Assembly (NCBI GenBank): GCA_910578215.1
Contig: CAJTPH010000018.1
Coordinates: 1-64,000, forward strand
DNA length: 64,000 nucleotides
Source: an uncultured Acetatifactor sp.
GTDB taxonomy: Bacteria > Bacillota > Clostridia > Lachnospirales > Lachnospiraceae
Direction of reading: 5' to 3'
Below, piece by piece: positions 1 through 10,500 of this stretch. Position numbers and translations under genes: made by a program. How positions within the stretch are numbered: the first letter of the stretch is position 1; the number at the start of each line of letters is the position of its first letter. Under the pieces are notes generated by a model, which did not search any database, was not told the DNA's origin, and saw nothing but the letters and a program-made list of their open reading frames with translations.

Positions 1-220
1 TTTCATCTGCAATGTCCACATGATACATTGAGTCACATTCAATTTCATAAGAATTGCCAGCAGATCCCGCATTAAGAACAATTGAATTTCTAAAAATATC
101 TTTGCGCTTTATGTACGATGTGATTACCTTTTGTGAGTAGTCATGCCAAGGATCATGATTTCCCCAAACATCAGATACGCTATTATAAAATGACTTTATT
201 TTTTCTTGATTTAATTCCAT
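1..220 (-). CDS. SAM-dependent methyltransferase, N-terminal part (runs off window)
   Basis: A reading frame opens at an ATG at 218-220 on the minus strand and stays open to the window edge (73 codons). The visible N-terminus ends in VLNAGSAGNSYEI followed by HVDIADE. This matches motif I (glycine-rich SAM loop) and the acidic end of strand 2 in class I methyltransferases. The substrate cannot be told. The gene lies downstream of the tyrosine recombinase on the same strand, 138 bp away, which suggests accessory DNA. Confidence 0.6.
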   Translation of the reverse strand, partial: MELNQEKIKSFYNSVSDVWGNHDPWHDYSQKVITSYIKRKDIFRNSIVLNAGSAGNSYEIECDSMYHVDIADE

Positions 221-358
221 TGTATTTTCTATACCTCATAATCTTTGAAATCAGGAATCGTAGGTAGAGCGAATATAACTTTTAATTTATACATCCACTG
301 ATAATCCTAAATTATTCATGGGAACCACCAATAACCTCCAACCCTCAATAATCAGGAA

Positions 359-1285
359 TTATCCTTTATTAATATCCATCTGGTTCCGAGGATGCTTATG
401 TACAAGAATATCTTTTTGTTTTGAGCTTGATACATGCGTATAAATCTCAGTAGTGCTAATCGAACTGTGTCCAAGCATCCTCTGAATATATCTGATATCA
501 ACATCCTGCTCCAACAAAAGGGTTGCAAAGGAGTGTCTGAACATATGTGGCGTAATATGTTGACTGATGCCAGCTAATTTTGCATAATTGTTAATCATAA
601 AACGGACGGACTGATCTGACAACTTGTGTTTCAGTCGGTTCACAAAAAAGTATCCACATGAATCCATATCTTTTAAAAATGTCTCTTTATACATTTTTAG
701 TGCGTCCATAACCTCCTGATTTCCAATCTGAATAACTCTTTCTTTGGCGCCTTTCCCATAAATCAGGATATTGCTGCTATCAAGGTCAATGTCTGATGGC
801 TTAAGGGAGCATAATTCAGATATTCGCATTCCGGTAGCAAACAGCAATTCTATGACAGCAATGTCCCGTATGCAGCATCTTTGCTGATATTCAGATTCTG
901 CCTGCTCCTTTTGGACATAGAGCGTAGACAGGAATGCCTGTATGGAATGAAAAGAAATTGTTTTTGGGAGCAGCTTGGCTTCCCGAAAGCGAATGTCCAG
1001 TTTTGCGAAGGGATTTTCATTTAATATCTCTTTATATTCCATGTAATGAAAAAAAGCTTTTAAGCTTGCTATTTTACGTTTAACAGTTTTGGGTTTATAG
1101 TTCCTGTGCAGGCTTGTTATATAATTATCCACAGTATTCTTACAAAAGCAATCGCATAAATCCGTACTATAGTCTGAATATTGCTTTAAATCTATCTTGT
1201 ATGCCTTTAATGTTTTGGTGTCTAAACGCTTACGGTATTTGCAGTATTCAATATACTCGGAAATATAGTTATCTAAGGTATTCAT
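359..1285 (-). CDS. Tyrosine recombinase/integrase, XerC/D-like
   Basis: A 308-residue site-specific recombinase of the usual XerC/XerD length. An N-terminal SAM-like core-binding domain covers about residues 1-100, followed by the catalytic domain. The catalytic set is complete: Arg in TGMRISEL, Lys in YGKGAKER, HxxR in HMFRHSFA, His in MLGHSSIS and Tyr in EIYTHV. It probably cuts and rejoins DNA at a specific site, either as an integrase of a nearby element or as a phase-variation recombinase. It is not the chromosomal XerC/D by any evidence here. The gene downstream is a partial methyltransferase. Confidence 0.85.
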   Translation of the reverse strand: MNTLDNYISEYIEYCKYRKRLDTKTLKAYKIDLKQYSDYSTDLCDCFCKNTVDNYITSLHRNYKPKTVKRKIASLKAFFHYMEYKEILNENPFAKLDIRFREAKLLPKTISFHSIQAFLSTLYVQKEQAESEYQQRCCIRDIAVIELLFATGMRISELCSLKPSDIDLDSSNILIYGKGAKERVIQIGNQEVMDALKMYKETFLKDMDSCGYFFVNRLKHKLSDQSVRFMINNYAKLAGISQHITPHMFRHSFATLLLEQDVDIRYIQRMLGHSSISTTEIYTHVSSSKQKDILVHKHPRNQMDINKG

Positions 1286-1392
1286 AAACAGGCACGCTCC
1301 TTAATTTTTTAAAACAATTATGAGAGGCTGCATACAAAATGTCTATTGCACATTTTGGGAAGAAATTGTCCGGAACGGCAAAAGGCGTACTA

Positions 1393-1433
1393 TGGTAAAA
1401 ACGGTCCTGAATTTGGTAAAAATGGTCCTCAAT
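1393..1433 (+). promoter_or_regulatory. Tandem 20-bp direct repeats, candidate activator site
   Basis: Two near-identical 20-mers, TGGTAAAAACGGTCCTGAAT (1393-1412) and a copy with two changes (1414-1433), lie 21 bp apart, two helical turns, on the same DNA face. They end 5 bp before the putative -35 at 1439. This is the usual placing of a response-regulator binding site. Which regulator binds is unknown, because the receiver encoded at 1519 has no DNA-binding domain. Confidence 0.5.
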
Positions 1434-1438
1434 TGAGC

Positions 1439-1467
1439 TTGATTTTCTCAAAGGTATCCTTTAAAAT
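1439..1467 (+). promoter_or_regulatory. Putative sigma-A promoter of the signalling operon
   Basis: TTGATT (1439-1444), 17-bp spacer, TAAAAT (1462-1467). It lies about 50 bp upstream of the receiver gene and directly after the tandem repeats. Confidence 0.55.
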
Positions 1468-1518
1468 AGATTTTATGGGCCTGGAAAGGCCCGATCATAA
1501 AGCAGGAGGCATATTAAC

Positions 1519-1881
1519 ATGCAGAAACGCATTTTAGTGGTTGATGACGACGAAATGAATCTGATGAGGACAAAGCGGATTCTGGGAAGAAATTACGATG
1601 TATGTTTAACCGGTTCGGGACCTGAGGCGCTGGATACGCTGAAGCGCGAAAAGATAGATCTGGTGTTGCTGGATATTGAGATGCCAAAGATGAACGGCTT
1701 TGAAACCTTTGAACGCATGAAGGAATTTGCCGCCGGAATCCCCGTGATCTTTTTGACAGCGTCGGGACAGGAAGACGATGTGCTCAATGCGATCCGGCTG
1801 GGCGCGGTGAATTATCTGAAAAAGCCGTATCCGCCGCAGGAGCTGTTGACTCGGGTTGCTCAGGAGCTTGACAAGCGATGA
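1519..1881 (+). CDS. Single-domain response regulator (CheY-like receiver)
   Basis: A 120-residue stand-alone receiver. The acidic pair is in VVDDDEMN, the phospho-accepting Asp is about residue 52 in LLDIEMPKMNG, and the conserved Thr and Lys are in FLTASG and KKPYPP. No output domain follows, so it probably works as a phosphate carrier or by protein contact. AGGAGG lies just before the ATG. Its stop overlaps the next gene's start in an ATGA (1878-1881), so it is translationally coupled to the hybrid kinase and is the likely partner of that kinase's HPt domain. Confidence 0.9.
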   Translation: MQKRILVVDDDEMNLMRTKRILGRNYDVCLTGSGPEALDTLKREKIDLVLLDIEMPKMNGFETFERMKEFAAGIPVIFLTASGQEDDVLNAIRLGAVNYLKKPYPPQELLTRVAQELDKR

Positions 1882-4448
1882 GGGCGGAGGAGCGGATAAG
1901 CAGGCATCTGCTGCTGGCTGTCATTACGACGGTGTTCAGCGTGATGCTGAGTATGGTGACGGTCGTTATGGCGTGGGAATTCTGGACGATTCCGCTGATG
2001 GTGGCCGGCTGTCTCAGCGTATGGCTCCTGCACATTGCCAAAACAGGTTCGGACACATTTTTTGAATACCTTTGCTCCGGATTGATTCTGCTGGAGTTCT
2101 TTTATTTTGGCGTACATGAGGACAGTCTCTATAACGTTCCCGCTATGGCTTGTATTATAATTCTGGCGCTGTTCATGCTGAATAAAAAGTGTATTCTGTA
2201 TGTGCTGGGGGCTTTGTATATACTGGAGCTGCTGTATCATATCCTGATTCTCCATACCATTTCTTCCAGTACGGAGTTTCGGGATATCATCCGTTTGGGA
2301 CTGGGCGCCATTGTGGTTTTCGGAGGGGAGGCGCTGGCAGGATTCTGGATTAACCAGCGCAGTATACAGCGGAAGTGGTATGACCATGTATTCTCTGAGC
2401 TTGAAATGGTGGGGAAACAAAACGCGGTCTTTTTATCCAATGTATCCCATGAGCTCCGCACGCCCATTAACATGGTGATAGGAATCAGCGAGGTAGCGCT
2501 TGGAAAAGAGATTTCCCCGGACATCCGGGCGGATATGACCTCCATAAAGCTGGCGGGAAAGCGTCTGTCCAACCAGATCAATAACATGCTGGACTATACG
2601 GAGATCGTGGAAGGCACGTTGACTCCCGCCAAGGAAGAATATATGATCACTTCGGTGCTGAACGATGTGATTACCATGACCGCGCTGCAGAGCAACCGCC
2701 AGCATTTGGAGATTGTGTTTGATATCGATCCGAAGGTACCGGCGGTTCTTGTTGGGGATGCGGAAAAAATCTCCCATGTGCTCAAGCTCCTGGTGGAAAA
2801 CTCCATCAAATTTACGGAGGAAGGCGGCGTGAACGTCCGAATCGGATACCGGCGGGAGAGCTACGGGCTCAATCTGATCATAGACATCCGGGATACGGGT
2901 ATCGGGATGACGGGTTCACAGATGCTTCAGATGTACGACGACTTTTATCAGGCGGATTCAGGAAGCCGCCGTTTTGTGGGCGGCCTCGGTCTTGGGCTTC
3001 CCATTGCCAGGGGGCTTTTGAACGCCATGGGCGGCTTTATTCACTTTGAAAGCAAGAGCCAGCAGGGGCTCCACGCGCATATAGCGATTCCTCAGGGCGT
3101 GGTGGATACGCAGCCGTGTATTATGCTCAATCACCCGGAGGAGCTGTGTATCGCCTGCTATTTCAGACCGGATCGGTACAGCTGTGACGAGGTTCGGGAG
3201 TATTACGACGGTCTGATTCTGAATTTGGTGGAAGGGCTTGGCATCAAGGGATATCAGGCCCACAACTTCGAGGGACTGCTGAAGCTGCAGCACAGCCATC
3301 ATTTGACCCATATTTTTATTGCTCAGTCGGAATATGTTGAGAACCCGGCATATTATGAAGAAATGGCGGACACTCTCCGGGTCATTGTGATCGCGGAAAA
3401 GGAGTTTGATCTGGACAGCCAGAGCAAACTGTTTATGATACATAAACCTTTTTCTGCCCTCTCCGTTGCGAACCTGCTGAACGGAGAGCTGGGTGCGCGC
3501 GGCTTCGCGGAGGCCCAGGCCGCGGGACGGAAACCGTTCACCTGCCCGGGTGTGCGGGCGCTGGCGGTGGACGATGAGGAGATGAACCTGGTGGTGGCTA
3601 AGGGCGTGCTGGGAAGCTATGGAATTGATGTGGACACCTGTCTGAGCGGTAGAGAGGCGGTGGCGCAATGCGACAGTGTTTCCTACGACATCATCTTCCT
3701 GGATCATATGATGCCGGGATTTGACGGGGTACAGACCCTGAAAATGATCCGTGAGCTCCAGAACGGCATCTATAAGGACCTGCCGGTGATCGCGCTGACC
3801 GCGAATACCGTCAGCGGCGCACGGGAGATGTTCCGCAGCGAGGGCTTTACCGAATTTGTCCCCAAGCCCATTGAGCGCACGGTTTTGGAGCGGGTTCTGC
3901 GAAGGGTGCTGCCTCAGCATTTTATCCAGTATACGGAAGGAACCACGGATGAAAATGTGTCCACGGAAGCTGCGCGGGCGGTTCATGCGGACGATGGAGC
4001 AGGATCGCAGACGCCGGACGGGCAGACCGGGCCGGCGGAACTCATGGAGACCCCGGAGGCGGCTGCTATGACGCAGGCATCAGAGGACGGGCAGGCGCTT
4101 CCGTATGAGCGGCTGGCTCAGGCAGGCGTCAACGTGGAGCTGGGGTTGGATTACTGCGGCGGGGATGCAGACTTTTTCCGGGAGATGCTGCAGATGTTCC
4201 GAGACCAAAACGAGTCTAAGAAGGCGGAAATCGTTTCTCTGTACGAAGGGGCTGACTGGGGGGATTACGCGGTGAAGGTTCACGCACTGAAAAGCACATC
4301 GCTGACCATCGGTGCGGAAGCGCTTTCGGTTCAGGCGAAGGAACTGGAGCTTGCGGGAAAAAGAGGCGACATAGACTTTATCCGGGAGCATCACTCCGCG
4401 CTGATATGTGCGTATGATGAGCTCTGCGGACAGCTCGCCGGGATATAA
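1878..4448 (+). CDS. Hybrid sensor histidine kinase with receiver and HPt domains
   Basis: An 856-residue membrane kinase. Several hydrophobic helices fill about residues 10-150. HisKA follows, with His191 in NVSHELRTP, then HATPase_c with N and G boxes (VENSIKFTEEG, DTGIGM, GGLGLGLPIA). A degenerate receiver-like stretch lies at about 410-535. A true receiver follows, with acidic DDEE, phospho-Asp609 in FLDHMMPGFDG and Lys in PKPIE. A C-terminal HPt has His802 in KVHALKSTS. A full His-Asp-His relay is thus in one chain, with the lone receiver at 1519 as possible final acceptor. The input signal is not evident. It is followed 51 bp later by a second kinase. Confidence 0.9.
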   Translation: MRAEERISRHLLLAVITTVFSVMLSMVTVVMAWEFWTIPLMVAGCLSVWLLHIAKTGSDTFFEYLCSGLILLEFFYFGVHEDSLYNVPAMACIIILALFMLNKKCILYVLGALYILELLYHILILHTISSSTEFRDIIRLGLGAIVVFGGEALAGFWINQRSIQRKWYDHVFSELEMVGKQNAVFLSNVSHELRTPINMVIGISEVALGKEISPDIRADMTSIKLAGKRLSNQINNMLDYTEIVEGTLTPAKEEYMITSVLNDVITMTALQSNRQHLEIVFDIDPKVPAVLVGDAEKISHVLKLLVENSIKFTEEGGVNVRIGYRRESYGLNLIIDIRDTGIGMTGSQMLQMYDDFYQADSGSRRFVGGLGLGLPIARGLLNAMGGFIHFESKSQQGLHAHIAIPQGVVDTQPCIMLNHPEELCIACYFRPDRYSCDEVREYYDGLILNLVEGLGIKGYQAHNFEGLLKLQHSHHLTHIFIAQSEYVENPAYYEEMADTLRVIVIAEKEFDLDSQSKLFMIHKPFSALSVANLLNGELGARGFAEAQAAGRKPFTCPGVRALAVDDEEMNLVVAKGVLGSYGIDVDTCLSGREAVAQCDSVSYDIIFLDHMMPGFDGVQTLKMIRELQNGIYKDLPVIALTANTVSGAREMFRSEGFTEFVPKPIERTVLERVLRRVLPQHFIQYTEGTTDENVSTEAARAVHADDGAGSQTPDGQTGPAELMETPEAAAMTQASEDGQALPYERLAQAGVNVELGLDYCGGDADFFREMLQMFRDQNESKKAEIVSLYEGADWGDYAVKVHALKSTSLTIGAEALSVQAKELELAGKRGDIDFIREHHSALICAYDELCGQLAGI

Positions 4449-4499
4449 CCTATTCCGGCGAGCTTTTGAAATGCCATATTGAAAGGAGTGAAGAATTGC

Positions 4500-7199
4500 G
4501 TGATCAAAAAATGGTTTGAGATCCTCTCCGATCACGGAATCAGTCTGCGCGAGCGTATGTTCCGCATTGTAACCGCGATCTGTATGGTTGCGCTGGTATT
4601 TACCCTGCCTATGGGCAGAAGCGTTTTAAATATTGTGATACTTGTGGTAAGCCTGGCGGCCATAGCAATGATTGTAAAGACAAGTATACGGAAGAAGCGC
4701 GTTCAAGCGGGAGCTACGGCTATCGTTGTCCTGTTGCTTGCGCTTTTTCCCTTCACGTTTTTCAGCGCGGGCGGGTTCTACAGCGGGGTGCCGGAGTGGT
4801 TCGTATTATGTTTTATGTATGTCTGCATCACCTTGCAGGGAAAAAGAATGTACGCGTTTTTGGGACTGTGCACGGTGGAAACGCTGCTTTGCTATGGTAT
4901 CGCCTTTTATTTTCCGGAGCTGGGCGACCCGAACAGCCATCAGAGCTACTTCTTTGACTCCGCGTTTTCCATGGTGATGGTGGGGCTGCTGACCAATCTG
5001 TTACTCTTGTTCCAAAATCGGATGTATGAGCAGGAAAATGAGCTGACCCAGCGGCAGAAAAAGGAGATCGAGGAGCTGAATCAGGCGGAGAACAAGTTCT
5101 TCTCCAGCATGAGCCATGAGATCCGCACCCCCATCAATACGATTATCGGGTTGAATGAGATCACGCTCCGGGGCGATATCCCGGAGGAGGTGGCGGAGAA
5201 TGCCAGAAATATTCAGGGCGCCAGCAAGCTGCTGCTCACGCTGATCAACGACATTCTGGACATATCCAAGATCAAGTCCGGGAAAATGGAGATTGTCAAC
5301 GCCTCCTATGAGACGGGTGCGCTGCTTTCCGAGATCGTCAATATGATCTGGGTCAAAGCAAAGGAAAAAGGTCTGGATTTCAAGCTCCAGGTGGACCCGT
5401 CCATTCCGAGTATGCTGTGCGGAGACGAGGTGCGCATAAAGCAGGTCCTGATCAACCTGCTGAATAACGCGGTGAAATATACCAGGGAGGGTTCGGTTAC
5501 CCTCTCCATCCGTTGCGAACGCCAGGGAATCAACCGGGTGCGGGTATGGTATTCCGTGGAGGATACCGGGCAGGGGGTAAAAAAGGATGATATCCCATAT
5601 ATTTTCAACGCTTTCCGGCGGGTGGAGGAGGAAAAGAACCGCCATATCGAAGGAACCGGTCTGGGGTTGAGCATTGTGCACCAACTGGTGGACCTGATGG
5701 GCGGCGAGATCAGCGTAAACAGCGTCTATACCCAGGGTTCAAAATTTGTCGTTACATTGGAGCAGGATATTGTGGACGATAAAGAGCTGGGGGCGTTTAC
5801 ACTGGCTTCCCGGGCAAAGCTCCGGGATGAGGGAACGTACCAGCAGAGCTTTGAGGCGCCGGATGCACATATTCTGGTGGTGGACGACAATGAGATGAAC
5901 CTGATGGTGGTAACGAAGCTGCTTGCTGAGACCAAGATTCAGATCGATACCGCATCCAGCGGGGCAGAGTGCCTGAAGCTGACTCAGAACCATTACTATG
6001 ACTGTATTTTGATGGACCATCTGATGCCGGAGATGGACGGGATAGAGTGCCTTCATGCTCTGCGGGTGCAGCCGGCGGGGCTTTGCCAGACCGTGCCCGT
6101 GATCGCGCTGACTGCCAATGCGGGCAGCGACAATCAGCTCCTGTATCGGAGAGAGGGCTTCAGCGGCTATCTTGCCAAGCCGGTCAGCGGTGCGCTGCTG
6201 GAGGCGGCGGTGCTGAGCGTCCTGCCCAAGGAGCTGGTACGGCTGTACGAAAATGCCGTGCAGTCGGAGATTGGAAAGGATGTCCTGATTTTTGAACAGG
6301 CAAAAAGGCGCTCAGTTATGGTTACGACGGATAGTGTGTGTGACCTTCCGGAATCTCTCATAAAGCAATTCGGCATTTCCGTATGTCCCTACTATATCTG
6401 TACGGATGAAGGGCGTTTTCTGGATAATCAGGAGCTGAAATCGGATGAGCTGCTGGCCCACATCGCCCAGGGGCGGAAAGGCTACTCCCAGGCTCCCGAG
6501 GTGGAGGACTATGAGCGGTTTTTTGCGAAGAAGCTGACGGAAGCGCAAAATGTTATCCATATTACCATGGCAAAGCATGTCAGTGTGGGATATCAGAACG
6601 CCCTTGAGGCGGCGAAGTCCTTTGAAAATATAACGGTAATTAATTCAGGACACCTCTCCAGCAGTATGGGACTGTCGGTGCTGTGTGCCGCTTATCTGGC
6701 TGAGCGTCACGCCGGAAAGGCAGAGATCGTGGCAGCGGTGAAACGGGTGGAGCGGTTTATCTCCTCCGCTTTTATTATAAACGATACCCATATGATGTGC
6801 CGGGCCGGGCGGATACCGAAACGGATACAGGTGCTCTGTGACGCGCTGCTGCTGCACCCGATCCTGGTGCTGAAAAAAAGCAGGATGACGGTGGGCAGTA
6901 TGGAAATGGGCGGCTTTACGCATGTTGCCAAAAGATATGTCAGGAAGGTGCTTCAGGATACCAGAAATATTGACCGGAGCATCCTGTTTATCACATATTC
7001 CGGTCTGGATGAGAAAAAGCTTCAATACATTCAGGATCTGGTGAGGCAGTATTGTCCCTTTGATCGGGTCTATCTGCAAAAAGCATCCTCCGCCATTGTG
7101 AGCAACTGTGGTCCGGGCTCGTTTGGGCTGCTGTTTTTGAGAAAGGATGAAGCTTCGGACCCGATTGTCTGGGCGCCGGAGCAGGGCGGGGCGGTGTAG
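4500..7199 (+). CDS. Hybrid histidine kinase fused to a C-terminal DegV domain
   Basis: About 899 residues. The GTG at 4500 fits the AAAGGAG at 4482-4488; an in-frame TTG at 4479 lies before that site. About five or six N-terminal membrane helices are followed by a short coiled coil. Next come HisKA (His206 in MSHEIRTPIN), HATPase_c (INLLNNAVKY, EDTGQGV, GTGLGLSIV) and a receiver (VVDDNEMN, Asp506 in LMDHLMPEMDG). From about residue 606 to 890 it is a full DegV domain: the N-terminal VTTDSVCDLP signature, then THMMCRAGRIPK and HPILVLKK. DegV/FakB proteins bind fatty acids. Here the domain could sense or deliver a lipid to the phosphorelay; that role is inference. There is no HPt, so the one in the upstream kinase may serve both. 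Confidence 0.88.
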   Translation: MIKKWFEILSDHGISLRERMFRIVTAICMVALVFTLPMGRSVLNIVILVVSLAAIAMIVKTSIRKKRVQAGATAIVVLLLALFPFTFFSAGGFYSGVPEWFVLCFMYVCITLQGKRMYAFLGLCTVETLLCYGIAFYFPELGDPNSHQSYFFDSAFSMVMVGLLTNLLLLFQNRMYEQENELTQRQKKEIEELNQAENKFFSSMSHEIRTPINTIIGLNEITLRGDIPEEVAENARNIQGASKLLLTLINDILDISKIKSGKMEIVNASYETGALLSEIVNMIWVKAKEKGLDFKLQVDPSIPSMLCGDEVRIKQVLINLLNNAVKYTREGSVTLSIRCERQGINRVRVWYSVEDTGQGVKKDDIPYIFNAFRRVEEEKNRHIEGTGLGLSIVHQLVDLMGGEISVNSVYTQGSKFVVTLEQDIVDDKELGAFTLASRAKLRDEGTYQQSFEAPDAHILVVDDNEMNLMVVTKLLAETKIQIDTASSGAECLKLTQNHYYDCILMDHLMPEMDGIECLHALRVQPAGLCQTVPVIALTANAGSDNQLLYRREGFSGYLAKPVSGALLEAAVLSVLPKELVRLYENAVQSEIGKDVLIFEQAKRRSVMVTTDSVCDLPESLIKQFGISVCPYYICTDEGRFLDNQELKSDELLAHIAQGRKGYSQAPEVEDYERFFAKKLTEAQNVIHITMAKHVSVGYQNALEAAKSFENITVINSGHLSSSMGLSVLCAAYLAERHAGKAEIVAAVKRVERFISSAFIINDTHMMCRAGRIPKRIQVLCDALLLHPILVLKKSRMTVGSMEMGGFTHVAKRYVRKVLQDTRNIDRSILFITYSGLDEKKLQYIQDLVRQYCPFDRVYLQKASSAIVSNCGPGSFGLLFLRKDEASDPIVWAPEQGGAV

Positions 7200-7433
7200 G
7201 CAGAGCCTGTTTCCCTGAAATCCGCGCCCGTTTGCAGGCGTCTGTCACTTTAAGCCCCTTTACATATTGCTTTTGGTCATGAGGGGTTCTGTCATGTACT
7301 GTCTGGTCCGTAAATATTTCTGACAGGGAGTTCCCGTTTTCAGGATACCGTTTTTGTTCCGGGAAAAGGCTTTCCTGACGTTAAAAGGCTGTGCCGGAGC
7401 TGCAGGTTTATATACCAATATACTTTGTGAGTA

Positions 7434-7470
7434 AATACAGGATATACCTACTATATCCTGTATTTTTTAA
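7434..7470 (+). terminator. Rho-independent terminator of the signalling operon
   Basis: AATACAGGATATA (7434-7446) pairs perfectly with TATATCCTGTATT (7452-7464) around a 5-nt loop and runs into a T-rich tract. Confidence 0.85.
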
Positions 7471-7487
7471 TTTTAAGACTTTTATTT

Positions 7488-7517
7488 TTGACATATGTAT
7501 ATATACTATGATACACT
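7488..7517 (+). promoter_or_regulatory. Putative sigma-A promoter for the TPR/AAA-like gene
   Basis: TTGACA (7488-7493), 18-bp spacer, TACACT (7512-7517), about 40 bp before the TTG start. The -35 is perfect; the spacing is slightly long. Confidence 0.5.
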
Positions 7518-7556
7518 AAACAATAACGGCAATGATAGAAATAGGGAGTAAATACC

Positions 7557-10500
7557 TTGGATAATACAGAATATACGATTAAAAAGGATGAGATAAGGTC
7601 GCTGATAGCCCAAAAGGAATATGCGCAGGCTGTGGAGATAGCGGATACCGTAGACTGGCGCAGGGTCCGAAGCGTTATGATGTTGTGCACGATCAGCGAT
7701 TTATATAAGATTAACAGACGTTATGAAGACGCTAAAAACATGCTGCTTTTGGCGTATGAATACAGACCGGGCGGAAGAAGTATTTGCTATTCTCTCTGTG
7801 AGCTTTGCATTAAGATGGAGGAGTTTGTAGAGGCAGTCGGTTATTACAAAGAATTTGTTCAGGCTGCTCCTAAGGACCCTGACAGGTACGTTCTGCAGTA
7901 CAAGCTTTACGAAGCCCAGGACGTGAGCCTGGAGGAACGCATTGATGTCTTAAAGGAGCTTAAGCAAAAGGAGTACCGGGAAAAGTGGGCATATGAGCTT
8001 GCATATCTTTATCATCGAATCGGACAGGCGACTCTGTGCGTAGAGGAGTGCGACGAACTGATCTTGTGGTTCGGCGACGGCAAATATGTTTACAAGGCGA
8101 TGGAGCTGAAAATGCTGCACGAGCCGTTATCTCCGTCTCAGCAGGAAAAATATGATCATAGGCTGGACAGTATGAGGGTGCAGGAGAATGTGCCCAAGGC
8201 ATCACAGGCAGCGGCGCATCCCCAGTCCCAAGAGCAGAGCCGGGGTTACGAGCAGTCCCAGGATTACGAGCAGTCGCAGGGCTTTGAACAGTCCCGAGGT
8301 TATGAGCATTCTCAGGGCTATGAGCAGTCGCAGGGTTATGAGCAGTCCCAGGGTTACGAGCAGTCGCAAGGTTACATGCAGTCCCAAGGCTATGAGCAGT
8401 CCCAGCTTCATGAGCAGTCTCAAGTCTATATGCCGGGTCAGGGTTATGTGAATTCACAGGAATATGAACAGCCTCAGGCATCATACCAAACCTATGAGAA
8501 TTCTCACAATTATGATCAGCTTCGTGAGGAAATTCTGCGGCAAGGAATTCCGGAGCCTGAAGCGTCAGATCGGTCTGCACGGATGCAGCCGTCCTACGGG
8601 GGGCAGGATTTTGAAGGCGGACGTAATTTAATTTCGGCGGCAGCGGAACAAGGAAACGGTGATAAAGCGTCCGAGTCAGACATTCAGGTGCCGATCGTGG
8701 ATATCGGGCAATATAATACCATTAATCTGCAGGCAGAGATAGCTGCTGGCCTTCAGGAGGTTCTTGAAAAGGAAGGGCGGACGCAGGCCGACAAAATCAC
8801 CCGCTCCATTATGGCGCCTATGCTGGAATCCGATACCGGACGTATGGATGTATTGGATGTGGAGCAGTTAGATGAGGACGAGCTTGAGATCGATACAGGA
8901 GAGGTAGAGGAAACAGAGGTATTTTTTGGCGAGACCGGAGAAATCAACAGCGTCCGTTTCAGGGGCGTAAAAGAAATAGTGCCTGAGATAAATAATGGCA
9001 GGACATCGGAAACGGTTCCCGAGACGATGCCGGAGACAGTGCCTGAGATGGATGCTGCCTTGCGGCTTTCGGATGTGGGCGGAGATACGAAGGTCTTTGA
9101 AATAGTGCATTCCAGGAATGACGCAATGCGGCAGGAGAACGGCGGAGCTAAGACCGATGCGGGGAGTAGTGCAGGAAGCGGAACCAAGGCGCCCGGCAAA
9201 ATTGAGGCGTCTGGCAGAAGCGAAGCGGGAAGCAGAATTGAGGCGCCCGGCAGAACCGAAGCGGGAAGCAGAACCGAAGCGTCCGGCGGCGCGGCAGTAC
9301 CCGTTGATGCACAGGCTGGGGCTTTGCCCACTGTAAATCAGGCTTCAGACGAGACGGCGGAGCTTGTGATGAATCAGATGCGCATGGAGAATAAGGCGGA
9401 GGCGCAGGTGATGATTGCACAGCCGCCCAGAGAGCTTGCCAATGTGCTCTCGCAGGAGTCGGACGGGCAGATCAGCCTTGTTATGCCGGAGAGGGAATCT
9501 GTTGAAAAACAGATAACCGGGCAGATGAGCATTGAAGATATTCTTGCGGAATGGGAACGTATAAAGCAGGAAAGCGTAGAAAGACGCAAAGCGGAGCTGC
9601 AGCAGCGGGTTCTGCAGCAGACAGGAAACATGTTCACGGAGTTTGAGGCGGCTGTCAGGGACGGGCTGCTGGAAAAGCTGGAGAGCGAGATCGACCAGGA
9701 ACTGAAAAATTCCTCGGAGAAGGGGGAGCCGGAAGAACTTGAAATAATTCAAGAGTCCAAAGAGCTTCAGATAAGTCAGGAGCCGAAGGCAGGGCCTGAG
9801 CCTGTTCCTGCAGCTGAGTATGAGCCTGCGGAGGAGCCTGTCATAGAAGGACCCGCCGCGGAGGCAGAACCGGAGTATAAGGCAGAACCGGAGCCGATGT
9901 ATGAAGCAGAACCGGAAGTGGAGCCAGAGCCGGCGTATGAAGCAGAGCCAGTCCCCGCATATGAAGCAGAGCCGGGGTATGAAGCGGATCCAGCCCCCGC
10001 ATATGAAGCAGAATCGGAGTTTGAGCCGGAGCCTGTTCCCGCAGGCATGTATGAGCCCACTGAGGAGGAGCCTGTCATAGAAGAACCCGCCGCGGAGGCA
10101 CAACCGGGGTATGAAGCGGAATCGGAGCTCGAGTATGAAGCGGAGCCAGCCCCCGCATATGAAGCAGAGCCGGGATATGAAACAGAATCAGAGTTTGAGC
10201 CTGAGCCCGCTGAGGAGGAGCCTGTCATAGAAGAACCCGCCGCGGAGGCACAACCGGGATATGAAGCGGAATCGGAGCCCGAGTATGAGGCAGAACCGGA
10301 GTATCAAGCAGAACCGGAGCCGATGTATCAAGCGGAACCGGAGCCTGCATATGAGTCAGAGCCTGTGTATAAAGCGGAGCCTGCCCCAGCCGCTATGTCC
10401 GAGCCTGCGGAGGAGGAGAATACCTGTTACGAGGCCCAGGAAGCCGGAGAACCTGCCGTGGCGGAAACCACAAAAGCAAGGGAACCGGAAGGCTCTTATC

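Larger units (their letters stand above)
7200..7556 (+). other. Intergenic region with terminator and promoter
   Basis: 357 bp with no credible gene. It holds a terminator at 7434-7470 and a promoter at 7488-7517. I see nothing clear in the first 230 bp. Confidence 0.6.

Noticed and set aside
1860..2420. 186-residue minus-strand frame
   Set aside because: Shadow of the hybrid kinase; no ribosome site or domain and antisense to a strong gene.
8233..10440. DNA tandem repeats that could suggest a CRISPR array
   Set aside because: Units are short multiples of three, imperfect, without spacers, and code protein repeats in frame.
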